Shown: positions 4,820 through 12,285, numbered from the stretch's first letter. The stretch: 16,717 nucleotides of DNA from JAIBDK01 sp965261915 (GCA_965261915.1 CBDHDW010000001.1:1-16717); one strand, 5' to 3'. Numbers and translations: made by a program. Notes: a model not told the origin generated them from the sequence alone.

Positions 4820-5830
4820 ATGAAAAAGACAACTCAAATTGCGACTGACCGCGCCTATGACCAGACGAAAACCGTGTTGCCTGCGGAAGTGGCGCGGGGT
4901 GTCTACATGCAGAATGTACCGAGCCTCCGCGCCCTCAAATTGATGCATCTGATGATCGCAAAAGCAGGGGGCCGCATGGCCGAACCCGTGCGCCACGAGT
5001 TCAGGCTTGCCGACATCCGCCAGATCAAGGGGATGAAGAACCACGACAAGGAAAGCCTCAAGCCGCTGTTTGAAGAATTGCGCGCCGCCGTGCTGACCTA
5101 TGACGACACCGAGGCCATGCGCTACACCATCGGCGGGCTACTGGATCAAGCCGTAGTGGATTACCGCCATAAAGAAAGCGGCGATATTCTGGTGTCGTGG
5201 TATTTTGGGCGCATGTTCATCGACATGGCCGCGAAGTCGAACCACTGGGCCATTCTCGACCGCCAGACGGCCTTTGCTATGACCTCGAAATATTCCGTTT
5301 TGCTGTTCCAATATTTTGCCAGCCTGCAACACCTCGACCACAAAACGGGCGAAGTGTTTACGGTGGGGCAACTCCGCGCAATGTTGGGTGTGCCAGAAGG
5401 TAAACTAAAAACATGGAATGAAATGAATCGTTATGCCTTTAAGCCCGCTATTTCAGAAATAAATCAACTGGCTAGGTTCACTTTGACCGCCACGCCGCGC
5501 AAGATTGGGCGCACGGTTGCCAGTGTCGAAATTTCATGGGAACCAAAGCCTGACCCGACCGAGGTCAAACGCGAACTGGACAGGCCCAAGGCAGGCCGAA
5601 AATCCCGACGCAACGGCACCGCAGAAACGCCCGTTGTGGCCTTCCCTGCCTCTGGTGGGGTGAAATACACAGACCCTTGGAACGCAATCCGTATGGGAAA
5701 TTGCAATTGGGACCAGACCGTTGTCGCCGACAGCTTCCGCGCCTTTCTCAACACCCGCAAGATCAAGCTGGATGCCAAAAACATTGAAAATCTGTTTGAA
5801 ACATTTTGCAAAAAACTGCCGAATATGTAA
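4820..5830 (+). CDS. rep: Rep_3/RepB-family plasmid replication initiator
   Basis: 336 aa. Binds the iterons upstream and opens the origin. The N-terminal winged helix covers residues ~25-130 (LRALKLMHLMIAKAGG, then the LADIRQIKGMKNHD region). The second winged helix at ~140-250 carries the family hallmark SKYSVLLFQYF near residue 155, LRAMLGVPEGKLKTWNEMNR near 185-205 and FKPAISEINQL after it. The C-terminal ~80 residues, beyond a basic linker (PKAGRKSRRNG), are an extra module with WDQTVVADSFRAFL and LDAKNIENLFETFC, longer than many Rep_3 proteins. The ATG is chosen because the promoter and operator end directly before it. The last codons contain TTTGAAACATTTTGC, which recurs before the coiled-coil genes. 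Confidence 0.93.
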   Translation: MKKTTQIATDRAYDQTKTVLPAEVARGVYMQNVPSLRALKLMHLMIAKAGGRMAEPVRHEFRLADIRQIKGMKNHDKESLKPLFEELRAAVLTYDDTEAMRYTIGGLLDQAVVDYRHKESGDILVSWYFGRMFIDMAAKSNHWAILDRQTAFAMTSKYSVLLFQYFASLQHLDHKTGEVFTVGQLRAMLGVPEGKLKTWNEMNRYAFKPAISEINQLARFTLTATPRKIGRTVASVEISWEPKPDPTEVKRELDRPKAGRKSRRNGTAETPVVAFPASGGVKYTDPWNAIRMGNCNWDQTVVADSFRAFLNTRKIKLDAKNIENLFETFCKKLPNM

Positions 5831-5831
5831 T

Positions 5832-5852
5832 GGCAATTCGAAACATATTGCC
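5832..5852. promoter_or_regulatory. Inverted repeat GGCAAT/ATTGCC between rep and the HTH gene
   Basis: GGCAAT and ATTGCC flank nine bases, two bases after the rep stop. The right side, TTCGAAACATATTGCC, resembles the TTTGAAACATTTTGC at the rep 3' end. Candidate operator for the HTH protein, or a decayed duplicate of the rep tail. Confidence 0.45.
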
Positions 5853-5886
5853 GAATAAAACCCGCTTTGCTACCGAAAGTTAACCC

Positions 5887-6234
5887 ATGACAAAACTCAG
5901 CCTAACACAGTCTGCCGCGCATGTCGGAAAATCAAAGGCAGCCCTGTCCAAGGCCATAAAGACGGGTCGTTTGACAGCGATAAAGGTCGGTAATGCTTAC
6001 GAGATTGATATTTCCGAGTTAACAAGGGTTTACCCTGTAAAGCGGGGCTCTGTTCCCGAGAGTATACCCTTGGCAACCGTCTTGGAAAACCAGAACAAGC
6101 TGTTGCAAGAAGCCCTTGACCGCGAACGGGAAATATCAGACGACTATCGCGCACGGCTGGATGCTGCGGATACCAGAGTAACCGCTTTATTAACTAACCA
6201 GACCCCGAGAAAAAGATTCTTCGGGATATTTTAG
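5887..6234 (+). CDS. Helix-turn-helix protein with coiled-coil tail, likely replication accessory
   Basis: 115 aa, cytoplasmic. Residues ~3-50 form an excisionase/MerR-like helix-turn-helix: SLTQSAAHVGKSKAALSKAI, a TGRLTAIKVGNAYEID wing, then SELTRVYP. Residues ~60-100 are a heptad-rich coiled coil (LENQNKLLQEALDREREISD), and the end is short and hydrophobic-basic (RKRFFGIF). The same plan (HTH, coiled coil, aromatic end) is seen in small DNA-binding proteins encoded just after Rep_3 genes on other plasmids, with a suspected role in copy control or stability. It lies 56 bp after rep in the same direction and has no clear Shine-Dalgarno. The family name is uncertain; the HTH is well supported. 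Confidence 0.7.
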   Translation: MTKLSLTQSAAHVGKSKAALSKAIKTGRLTAIKVGNAYEIDISELTRVYPVKRGSVPESIPLATVLENQNKLLQEALDREREISDDYRARLDAADTRVTALLTNQTPRKRFFGIF

Positions 6235-6248
6235 GACGAGATTCAGAT

Positions 6249-6953
6249 ATGCGTAAAATCATCCAAGCGGCGGCAATCATCCTTGCATTGCTCCCATCCG
6301 CAACCATGGCACAGGATTTTGAGGCTGGGGTTGAGGCATACCATCGCGGTGATTATGAAACAGCCCTGAAAGAGTTTAGGCCGCTGGCCGACCAAGGCGA
6401 CACCCGCGCGCAGGGCAACCTTGGCGTGATGTACGGCAACGGCAGGGGCGTGACGCAGGATTACGCCGAGGCCGTCAGGTGGTACAGGATGGCAGCCGAA
6501 CAAGGCGACGCATCCGCGCAGGGCAACCTTGGCGTGATGTACGGCAACGGCAGGGGCGTGACGCAGGATTACGCCGAGGCCGTCAGGTGGTACAGGATGG
6601 CAGCCGAACAAGGCGACGCATCCGCGCAGTTCAACCTTGGCGTGATGTACGGCAACGGCAGGGGCGTGACGCAGGATTACGCCGAGGCCGTCAGGTGGTA
6701 CAGGCTGGCCGCAGAACAAGGCAACGCAGTAGCGCAGGGCAACCTTGGCGTGATGTACGGCCTCGGCGAGGGCGTGGCGCAGGATTATGCACGCGCGCAT
6801 ATGTGGGCCAATATTGCGAGTGCAAACGGGAAAGATCGCGCTGAAAAATTAAGGGATATTTTAGCAGCTGACATGACCCCAGCCGACATTTCCAAAGCAC
6901 AGGCAATGGCCCGTAAGTGTTTGGAAAGCGGCTATAAAAACTGCGGGGGTTGA
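6249..6953 (+). CDS. Secreted Sel1-repeat (TPR-like) protein
   Basis: 234 aa. Residues 1-21 are a Sec signal peptide (basic start, hydrophobic core, cleavage after ATMA before QDFEAG), so the protein is probably periplasmic. Residues 26-53 are a TPR-like half (AYHRGDYETALKEFRPLA). Four 36-residue Sel1 repeats follow at 54-89, 90-125, 126-161 and 162-197, each with AQ.NLGVMYG.G.GV.QDYA; the first three are nearly identical. The tail (ADISKAQAMARKCL) is common in Sel1 proteins that end in a Cys pair (C223, C231). Sel1 repeats mediate protein-protein contacts; the partner is unknown. The gene starts 14 bp after the HTH gene, with AGGA overlapping that stop codon, so the two are likely co-transcribed. 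The plasmid role is unclear. Confidence 0.9.
   Translation: MRKIIQAAAIILALLPSATMAQDFEAGVEAYHRGDYETALKEFRPLADQGDTRAQGNLGVMYGNGRGVTQDYAEAVRWYRMAAEQGDASAQGNLGVMYGNGRGVTQDYAEAVRWYRMAAEQGDASAQFNLGVMYGNGRGVTQDYAEAVRWYRLAAEQGNAVAQGNLGVMYGLGEGVAQDYARAHMWANIASANGKDRAEKLRDILAADMTPADISKAQAMARKCLESGYKNCGG
6408..6839 (+). repeat. Four 108-bp repeats in the Sel1 gene
   Basis: Period exactly 108 bp from 6408, 6516, 6624 and 6732. The first three are almost identical at the DNA level, including silent positions, which points to recent expansion or gene conversion. Confidence 0.92.
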
Positions 6954-6992
6954 GGTTGTTTGTTGTTGGCCAAGCCCCTGATCGACGGCGCA

Positions 6993-7009
6993 AAATTGTC
7001 GGACAATTT
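6993..7009. promoter_or_regulatory. Perfect palindrome AAATTGTC-G-GACAATTT
   Basis: Eight-base arms around one G, 57 bp before the coiled-coil gene, in the only sizeable gap of the rightward gene row. Fits a dimeric repressor operator; too AT-rich and without a T-run for a terminator. Confidence 0.6.
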
Positions 7010-7066
7010 GAAATATTTTGCAAGGGCGTCAGCCTGTAACGTAATGACAACACAAGGAAAAATGAT

Positions 7067-7291
7067 ATGTCTGACAACGTGACAAACGAGCTACTTCTTG
7101 AGCATATGAAGGCTATTCAGAACCGCCTGTCCAATCTCGAAAATGGACAGGCCGACATCAAAACCACGCTTGTTAGTATGCAACAGCATATGGTCGGTTT
7201 TATGACCAACACCTCAGCCCACGAAAGTGCCATTACCAACATGCAAGTACGCCTTGACCGCATCGAGCGCAGGCTTGAACTCCATGACTAG
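7067..7291 (+). CDS. Small coiled-coil protein, unknown function
   Basis: 74 aa, no signal peptide or membrane segment. It starts MSDNVTNELLLEHMKAIQNRL and continues as a heptad-rich helix, ending VRLDRIERRLELHD. Short proteins with a TNELLLEH start and a RIERRLEL end are, to my knowledge, widespread uncharacterised alphaproteobacterial proteins. The start is supported by AAGGA at 7054-7058 (eight bases before the ATG) and by a truncated paralogue that shares leader and start. The last eight bases overlap the ATG of the 65-aa gene, so the two are co-translated. An oligomerising partner for the next protein is a guess. Confidence 0.72.
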   Translation: MSDNVTNELLLEHMKAIQNRLSNLENGQADIKTTLVSMQQHMVGFMTNTSAHESAITNMQVRLDRIERRLELHD

Positions 7292-7481
7292 CGATATTGT
7301 AAAACGCGCCCCGGTGCAAAAATGGTGGTGCAGCCTGACCAACAAAAAACGCAGGTGGCACAGCAGCCAGCCCTACGCTTTTACACAGAAAGACGGGCTT
7401 AAAATTGCCCTTTCCGAGCGTGAAATTGCAACGGCTGCCTATGCTGAAATCAAGCGCGGAAAGCCGCCAGCCAAAGCCTAA
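7284..7481 (+). CDS. 65-aa basic protein, unknown function
   Basis: 65 aa, rich in Lys/Arg and Trp (VQKWWCSLTNKKRRWHSSQP), with an alanine-rich helical end (EREIATAAYAEIKRGK). I do not recognise a family. I start it at the ATG inside ATGACTAG, which overlaps the stop of the coiled-coil gene by eight bases; a start 19 codons earlier would sit within that gene and add a low-complexity extension. Its strong basic charge would suit nucleic-acid binding, but no motif proves it. Confidence 0.6.
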   Translation: MTSDIVKRAPVQKWWCSLTNKKRRWHSSQPYAFTQKDGLKIALSEREIATAAYAEIKRGKPPAKA

Positions 7482-7554
7482 ACCATACCCGCCAGTTTGA
7501 AACATTTTGCCAAGGTGAGCCTGTAACACAAATAAAACACAAGGAAAAATTGAT

Positions 7555-7650
7555 ATGACCAACAACGTGATAAACGAGCTTCTGCTAGACCATATGAAGG
7601 CAGTGCACACTGAACTCGCGTCAATGCGGAAATACGCGGGAGTGGTTTGA
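7555..7650 (+). pseudogene. Truncated coiled-coil paralogue (copy B)
   Basis: Same as 103-198. Leader and start align with the 74-aa gene over 7496-7608 versus 7007-7120, including AAGGA at 7541-7545. Confidence 0.65.
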
Positions 7651-7651
7651 T

Positions 7652-7909
7652 ATGCCAGGATATATGAGTATTGCAGATTGTCCATGTGGGTACCACTCTT
7701 CTTCTTTGTCGCACGGCATACGCCACACTGGAGTGTGTCTTGTAGTCGCATATGCTAAAGATCGCCGAGAAGTGATTTCGCTCGAAAAAACTGAGGCAAA
7801 ACTACAAGGACTGGAATTTATCCAAGAAATGCCCGTTGGCGCGGGATATCGCTGCCCCGTTTGTGGAAACCAAACGCTTACATTCACGGACGAGGGCTGC
7901 TGGGATTAG
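7652..7909 (+). CDS. 85-aa Cys-rich, probably zinc-binding protein
   Basis: Intact form. Cysteines at 10 and 12 (CPC), 29, 68 and 71 (RCPVCGNQT), and 83. The C-terminal CPVCGN is typical of a zinc-ribbon knuckle, while the first CPC with His15, His21 and His25 nearby could provide the other half of the site. The middle (~33-60) is helical and charged. No signal peptide. Its ATG follows the stop of the truncated coiled-coil frame by one base, with no good Shine-Dalgarno of its own, so translation probably depends on reinitiation. An alternative start is Met5. I do not recognise a named family; a regulatory or RNA/DNA-binding role is only a possibility. Frameshifted in copy A. Confidence 0.68.
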   Translation: MPGYMSIADCPCGYHSSSLSHGIRHTGVCLVVAYAKDRREVISLEKTEAKLQGLEFIQEMPVGAGYRCPVCGNQTLTFTDEGCWD

Positions 7910-7921
7910 CACTGCCACCTA

Positions 7922-7969
7922 CCTATCAGGCTCAATCCAATATACCCACGCACGAAAGGGGCAGCTTGC
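7922..7969. repeat. Direct repeat R1 (copy B)
   Basis: As 442-489; begins 13 bp after the stop of the Cys-rich gene, in the zone where rightward and leftward genes converge. Confidence 0.85.
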
Positions 7970-8010
7970 GCCACAGGGCAGCGTCTAGCCGCAGAGCAGG
8001 GGGAAAGATG

Positions 8011-8430
8011 TTAAAGTTTTCGAAAAATATTATGTAGCGCGTTTGGTAAATATTTTCGTGATAACGCAAGAGTTCTGTAACTATAACTTTGCCCCAGACC
8101 TCTCGTTCCTTCTGCCACCAGTCTTTCATTGTGTGAGAGTCCGTAAATAATTTTTTTTGGAAGATTGAAATAGTCAGCGAGTTCAGAAACCTCATTTTCT
8201 GACAAGTTCAAAAAAGAACGGCGTGGGGAAACAAGATGAACAATACCAGCTACGACATTGGTGTAGGCCCACCATTAGCCATTCTCGCCGACTAGTATGT
8301 GATAGCCGTCTTTATCATCTTTGCATGCTCTCTTATATGATTTTTGAGCTTTTTTTAGATTGTAGAAGTCCACATATGTTAAAATATTTTGATTCTTATC
8401 TTTTAACATCACCAAACAAATTGGGTGCAT
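8011..8430 (-). pseudogene. Unknown gene split by in-frame TAA (copy B)
   Basis: As 531-950, with the stop at 8277-8275. Confidence 0.6.
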
Positions 8431-8484
8431 AACAATTTCCAATCCTCTGCGTCTGATCCAAAACTAGTTTTCAATATCAGCATC

Positions 8485-8808
8485 TTATGCAAGCTTTGCA
8501 GAAACAAAGCGGTTTAAGCTTATACCTTGTTCTGCGGCCTGAATCGCAAGATTTCTATGCTGCTCAGGCGGCAAGCGTACCATAAATTTACCACTATAGG
8601 TTTTCCCTGCAAATGGTTCAGGGATTGGCTCGCCGTTCTCTGCCATATCCTCTACAACGTCACCAACCAGCAGAACCAAACCTTCTAACGCGCATAGGGG
8701 TTTTTCCGCAAGGTAAGACAGGCTGGAAAACTCGGCACACTGCGCAACGTGTTCTCCATCCTCTTCCGACCATGTGACGCGATATGTGTAATGTTTGTGG
8801 TCAACCAT
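8485..8808 (-). CDS. hicB: HicB-type antitoxin (copy B)
   Basis: Identical protein to 1005-1328. Confidence 0.88.
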   Translation of the reverse strand: MVDHKHYTYRVTWSEEDGEHVAQCAEFSSLSYLAEKPLCALEGLVLLVGDVVEDMAENGEPIPEPFAGKTYSGKFMVRLPPEQHRNLAIQAAEQGISLNRFVSAKLA

Positions 8809-9059
8809 TAGCCTTCCTCCTCTCGTTTTTTAATTGCAGTTAATACTTGTTTGACTTGATAAATCTTGGCTTTTCCGTCCTTGCCTTTTTGTATATTTAC
8901 GCGCGGATCACCCTGCCACGGCATTTTATAAACATGGTGGCTCGTGCCCTTGTTTCGCGGCTCTCCAAAATAATGCAGACATATTTTTGCAAGCTCTGAA
9001 AACCGCACGTTCTTCGGTGACTTTTCCATGTCTTTTAGTATTTTATCTACTTTAGCCAT
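8808..9059 (-). CDS. hicA: HicA-type toxin (copy B)
   Basis: Identical protein to 1328-1579. Confidence 0.9.
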   Translation of the reverse strand: MAKVDKILKDMEKSPKNVRFSELAKICLHYFGEPRNKGTSHHVYKMPWQGDPRVNIQKGKDGKAKIYQVKQVLTAIKKREEEG

Positions 9060-9064
9060 ACTAA

Positions 9065-9093
9065 ATCATAGTATCATTATTGATATTATTCAA
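9065..9093 (-). promoter_or_regulatory. hicAB promoter (copy B)
   Basis: As 1585-1613: TTGAAT, 17 bp, TATGAT, with TATCA/TGATA arms at 9072-9085. Confidence 0.65.
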
Positions 9094-9143
9094 GATTCCA
9101 TTATTCCAGCAGATCACCACATAGGAACAACTCGTGGGCTAGT

Positions 9144-9162
9144 AAGAAAATCCCGCTTGATG
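9144..9162. repeat. 19-bp repeat S1 (copy B)
   Basis: As 1664-1682. Confidence 0.7.
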
Positions 9163-9206
9163 CTGGGGAGGAGCCGTCCATTCCATTACCTTTGATGGGA
9201 TAGACC

Positions 9207-9256
9207 CCTATCAGGCTCAATCCAATACTGCCTGAAAAGCGAAAGGGGCAGCTTGC
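9207..9256. repeat. Direct repeat R2 (copy B)
   Basis: As 1727-1776; 1,285 bp from R1. Confidence 0.85.
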
Positions 9257-9349
9257 ACCACCCCTCCGTATCTATTTCCCGTTGCCAGGAAACGGTTGCT
9301 ATTACTAGCACCGTATCTAAACTCTACATCGGGGTTTTCTAAAAAAGAG

Positions 9350-9751
9350 TCAATGGTCGGGTCGGGGTAATCCCTTGAGGGCGCGTTCAACAATACTGTT
9401 GAAGTCGTCTTGAGAAATACGCGGGATCACCTTTCCTGAAGGGCTTAAACGGCTAACGGAAAATGTTTGGAGATAGTCGCATATTACCCATGCCTGTTGA
9501 TTATCAATCGGTGATTTGAGCGGGTATGCCATCGGGTTGTCTGGCTGCGCCTTGGTGGAAAACGGCAGTACCGTAACGCTGCCATAGAGCCTTGAAATTT
9601 TGGAAAAGATTAACACGGGGCGTGTTTTCCAAAACTCGGGAAGTTGCGCATCTGTAGGGAAATCACACCAGTAAACCTGCCGAATTTTTGGGGCGGATCG
9701 GACTCGAAGCGTAACTCTAGGTGGTATCAAATTTGCTTCAGAATCAGACAT
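9350..9751 (-). CDS. PemK/MazF-like toxin (copy B)
   Basis: Identical protein to 1870-2271, with the same 8-bp overlap with the xre gene. Confidence 0.82.
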   Translation of the reverse strand: MSDSEANLIPPRVTLRVRSAPKIRQVYWCDFPTDAQLPEFWKTRPVLIFSKISRLYGSVTVLPFSTKAQPDNPMAYPLKSPIDNQQAWVICDYLQTFSVSRLSPSGKVIPRISQDDFNSIVERALKGLPRPDH

Positions 9752-10631
9752 TACAACTGCACAACTGCTCCAAGAACTTCCGACCCAGTTCGACCTCTTG
9801 CTCCTTCGCCCGTTGTGCTTCCTGATTGAACCACTGGATACGTTCTTTACGTGAATCAACTGCGGACAGTTCCTCTGGAAGGCTTCCAAGATCAATGGAT
9901 CCGTTGGTAAGTCGTTTGGCAATTTTTTCATCGTTGTCGGCAATTTTCATATACTCTTCGTGGAACACGGAGAACTCGGAAACGTATCCGACATTGCTAC
10001 GGTTTATAATTCCATCAGATTCACTCAAATGAATAGCCTTCACGTCTCTCAAACCCTTCACCAAGCAACAGAGATATTTGTCAAATGGATTCCCGATTGC
10101 CCACTCCTCAATTTCTGCTCCAAAGATATCCCGGCTTTCTATCGAGTCTTGTTCGGCACACAACGCATCCAAAATACACAACGTGGGGAAGCCCATCGGG
10201 CTCTCGTCGAGTGCGTCCATATTCGAACCAGCCTTTTCGACCTCGCGACGCCTGAAATCCAAGCTACCCTCTGCAATGAGCGTAAACATAAGGGGGGCAA
10301 GTTCGATGATTTGGGTCTGGGACACTTGATACCTCTTTGCTGCCACCAACAGTGCGTTCTGGGTACGCACGGTTATATTTTCAACAAGCTTAGAACGCGG
10401 TTGTAAATTCACATGCTTTGGTTTTTCCATAGGGGCTTGGCCGGTTAGAACTTTGGCCGAGACACCCAGTTCTTTCGCGATCTTCTCGATAGTGGAAGCG
10501 GGGGGGGTTGCCTCGCCTCTCGTCCAACGTCCAACGGTTTTTCCAGTGACACCAACTTTCCTAGCAATATCTATATTTTTGTACGCCATTAATTCGATTA
10601 GGGCACGCAGTCGAGTTCCGTTAAATTTCAT
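9744..10631 (-). CDS. XRE-family regulator/antitoxin (copy B)
   Basis: Identical protein to 2264-3151. Confidence 0.78.
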   Translation of the reverse strand: MKFNGTRLRALIELMAYKNIDIARKVGVTGKTVGRWTRGEATPPASTIEKIAKELGVSAKVLTGQAPMEKPKHVNLQPRSKLVENITVRTQNALLVAAKRYQVSQTQIIELAPLMFTLIAEGSLDFRRREVEKAGSNMDALDESPMGFPTLCILDALCAEQDSIESRDIFGAEIEEWAIGNPFDKYLCCLVKGLRDVKAIHLSESDGIINRSNVGYVSEFSVFHEEYMKIADNDEKIAKRLTNGSIDLGSLPEELSAVDSRKERIQWFNQEAQRAKEQEVELGRKFLEQLCSCNV

Positions 10632-10672
10632 CTTTCAATTCCTTATTTACTTTTTCGACTAAATAACACCCA

Positions 10673-10736
10673 ATTATAACGCTTACAAGGGGACATTTTA
10701 AAAAAAAGTACACTATTTACATTTTTATAGGGACAT
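10673..10736 (-). promoter_or_regulatory. xre-pemK promoter (copy B)
   Basis: As 3193-3256: TTAAAA (10701-10696), 17 bp, TATAAT (10678-10673), GGGACAT at 10690 and 10730. Confidence 0.55.
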
Positions 10737-10741
10737 ATTGA

Positions 10742-10918
10742 TTTAAGGGCTCGTATTCTGGCACCCCACTTACCCAAAAAGCGCGGCGATACGGCAACGG
10801 CAAGGATTTCCGCAACTGGTGTGCTGGCAAGAAAATCCCGCTTGATGGAGAGTACCGCGTTTGCAACGTGAAAAAGTTTGAAAATCCAGCACCCCACCCA
10901 CGAGAGTTTCAGCCCTAA
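10742..10918 (+). pseudogene. Decayed 58-codon frame (copy B)
   Basis: As 3262-3438; contains S2 at 10829-10847. Confidence 0.4.
10829..10847. repeat. 19-bp repeat S2 (copy B)
   Basis: As 3349-3367. Confidence 0.7.
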
Positions 10919-10949
10919 AAACAAAGGGTTTCGCACCCTCTCACCGTTC

Positions 10950-10977
10950 AGACGAGACGTGGAACACGTCCTCGTCT
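10950..10977. other. Hairpin H1 (copy B)
   Basis: As 3470-3497. Confidence 0.75.
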
Positions 10978-10980
10978 ATA

Positions 10981-11016
10981 AACGCGCCTAACTCAAAACT
11001 TCGTTTTTCGGGTGGA
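10981..11016 (+). repeat. Element E, copy 1 (copy B)
   Basis: As 3501-3536. Confidence 0.85.
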
Positions 11017-11119
11017 TTCTGGTTCTGGAAAAATCAAACCCCGAACCCAAAAATCATCCGCCTTTTGATTTCCGCAATTTAGATAATTCGACCATTTTGT
11101 CCGACGGGTTGCATTTCCT

Positions 11120-11178
11120 GCTACCTCTCTTTGCTACCTCTCTTTGCTACCTCTCTTTGCTACCTCTCTTTGCTACCT
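11120..11178. repeat. 13-bp VNTR, four units plus a partial
   Basis: Same unit as 3640-3711 but one repeat fewer; this accounts for the 13-bp offset change between copies A and B. Confidence 0.97.
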
Positions 11179-11185
11179 TCCGAAC

Positions 11186-11229
11186 CCGCGCCGTGATCTG
11201 AACGGAGCCGCCGCCAGATCACGGCGCGG
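11186..11229. other. Hairpin H2 (copy B)
   Basis: As 3719-3762. Confidence 0.9.
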
Positions 11230-11266
11230 ATGCAGCGTGAAAAACTTTGAAAATATATCACCGTTA

Positions 11267-11287
11267 GTAAAAAATTGCAGTTTTTAC
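11267..11287. other. AT hairpin (copy B)
   Basis: As 3800-3820. Confidence 0.55.
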
Positions 11288-11290
11288 GGA

Positions 11291-11325
11291 AGCGTGCCTG
11301 AGTCAAAACTTCGTTTTTCCCTGGA
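11291..11325 (+). repeat. Element E, copy 2 (copy B)
   Basis: As 3824-3858. Confidence 0.75.
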
Positions 11326-11384
11326 TGAACAATTCCGAAACAGACCCCGATAGCCAAGGCAATCCGCAAATCCGCCCTTGAGGT

Positions 11385-11683
11385 GCTTCAGGATTGGCCT
11401 GTGAGCTGCTGCCATTGCCCGCCTGACCCCCTTTGGGGTTTTTCAGGTGTACAGGAGCCAAAACACACTTGGAGCCGCTCACGGGGCTTTCTCGGGCCTC
11501 TGGTGTCTGTTTGGGGATTTGCGGCCCTCGATTGCTTCAGGATTGCCCTGTGAGGTGTTACGGTCGCGTTTTTAAGCCCGTTGAGCGGTTTTCAGGGCTT
11601 CCCCCTGCCTGAAACCACCCGAAGCCGCTCACGGGGCTTGCCGTGGCCTCTGGTGTCTGTTTCGGGATTTTGGTAAAGCTTGG
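11385..11683. repeat. ~150-bp tandem repeats (copy B)
   Basis: As 3918-4216. Confidence 0.85.
11422..11447 (+). terminator. Possible hairpin terminator (copy B)
   Basis: As 3955-3980. Confidence 0.3.
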
Positions 11684-11725
11684 CGGCTGGGGAGGCCGTA
11701 TCTTAGCCCAAGGGCTTTTCCAGTT

Positions 11726-11763
11726 GCCTTGATCTGCTTTCGGTTCGGGAGGCAGATCAAGGC
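11726..11763. other. Hairpin H3 (copy B)
   Basis: As 4259-4296. Confidence 0.9.
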
Positions 11764-11780
11764 TTCAGCAGGTCGCCCCA

Positions 11781-11816
11781 TCCACCCGAAAACCGAAGTT
11801 TTGAGACAGGCGCGTT
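11781..11816 (-). repeat. Element E, copy 3 inverted (copy B)
   Basis: As 4314-4349. Confidence 0.85.
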
Positions 11817-11821
11817 TGTAC

Positions 11822-11839
11822 ATTGAATTTGCATTCAAT
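11822..11839. other. Inverted repeat ATTGAAT/ATTCAAT (copy B)
   Basis: As 4355-4372. Confidence 0.5.
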
Positions 11840-12096
11840 ATTTTTGGCGGTTTTCGGGGTGATTTTTGCGCTGGTTTTCGATCTGTGACGGCGGTCAAAT
11901 TCCAACCCTGAGAACCCGCAGATTTTCACCCTGAATTTTGGCACTTGGCGAGCCTCTCGAAATTGAAGATCCGAACGGCTGAAATCTGCCCCTGTTTTTT
12001 TCTCAACAATTTTTCAGGTTTTACCGCTTGGTCAAAAGTTGCATTTTGGCGAAACGGGGCAAATGAGTGCCAAAAACCTTCTTAAATTTTTCAAAA

Positions 12097-12138
12097 AAAA
12101 ACGAAGTTTTCTTCTTGTTCTATAAGTTCTATAAGTTC
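12097..12138. repeat. E core and GTTCTATAA repeats (copy B)
   Basis: As 4630-4671. Confidence 0.55.
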
Positions 12139-12178
12139 AGGGAGCGCAAACCCCTTATTTTTATGGCTTAAAAAAGTT

Positions 12179-12240
12179 AAAAGGGAGTTATCGGGCCGCA
12201 AAAGGGAGTTATCGGGCCGCAAAAGGGAGTTATCGGGCGG
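12179..12240 (+). other. oriV: Origin iterons (copy B)
   Basis: As 4712-4773; starts at 12179, 12200 and 12221. Confidence 0.92.
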
Positions 12241-12250
12241 ATAGAAGTGG

Positions 12251-12285
12251 TTGATCAATGTGATTTAACTCCGTATATAACTCCC
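12251..12285 (+). promoter_or_regulatory. rep promoter/operator (copy B)
   Basis: As 4784-4818. Confidence 0.68.

Larger units (their letters stand above)
1..7452. repeat. Plasmid unit, copy A (15 bp shorter than copy B)
   Basis: First of three head-to-tail copies of the same sequence. Base 1 corresponds to base 7453 in copy B. Offsets to copy B are 7452 before position 380, 7480 from 381 to the VNTR, and 7467 afterwards, so copy A carries a 28-bp deletion and a 13-bp insertion. All complete genes outside the deletion encode the same proteins as in copy B. Confidence 0.97.

Noticed and set aside
5461..5836. Leftward frames of 100 and 115 aa opposite rep
   Set aside because: Antisense shadows of the Rep C-terminal half.
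6243..6800. 185-aa leftward frame opposite the Sel1 gene
   Set aside because: Antisense shadow created by the 108-bp repeats.
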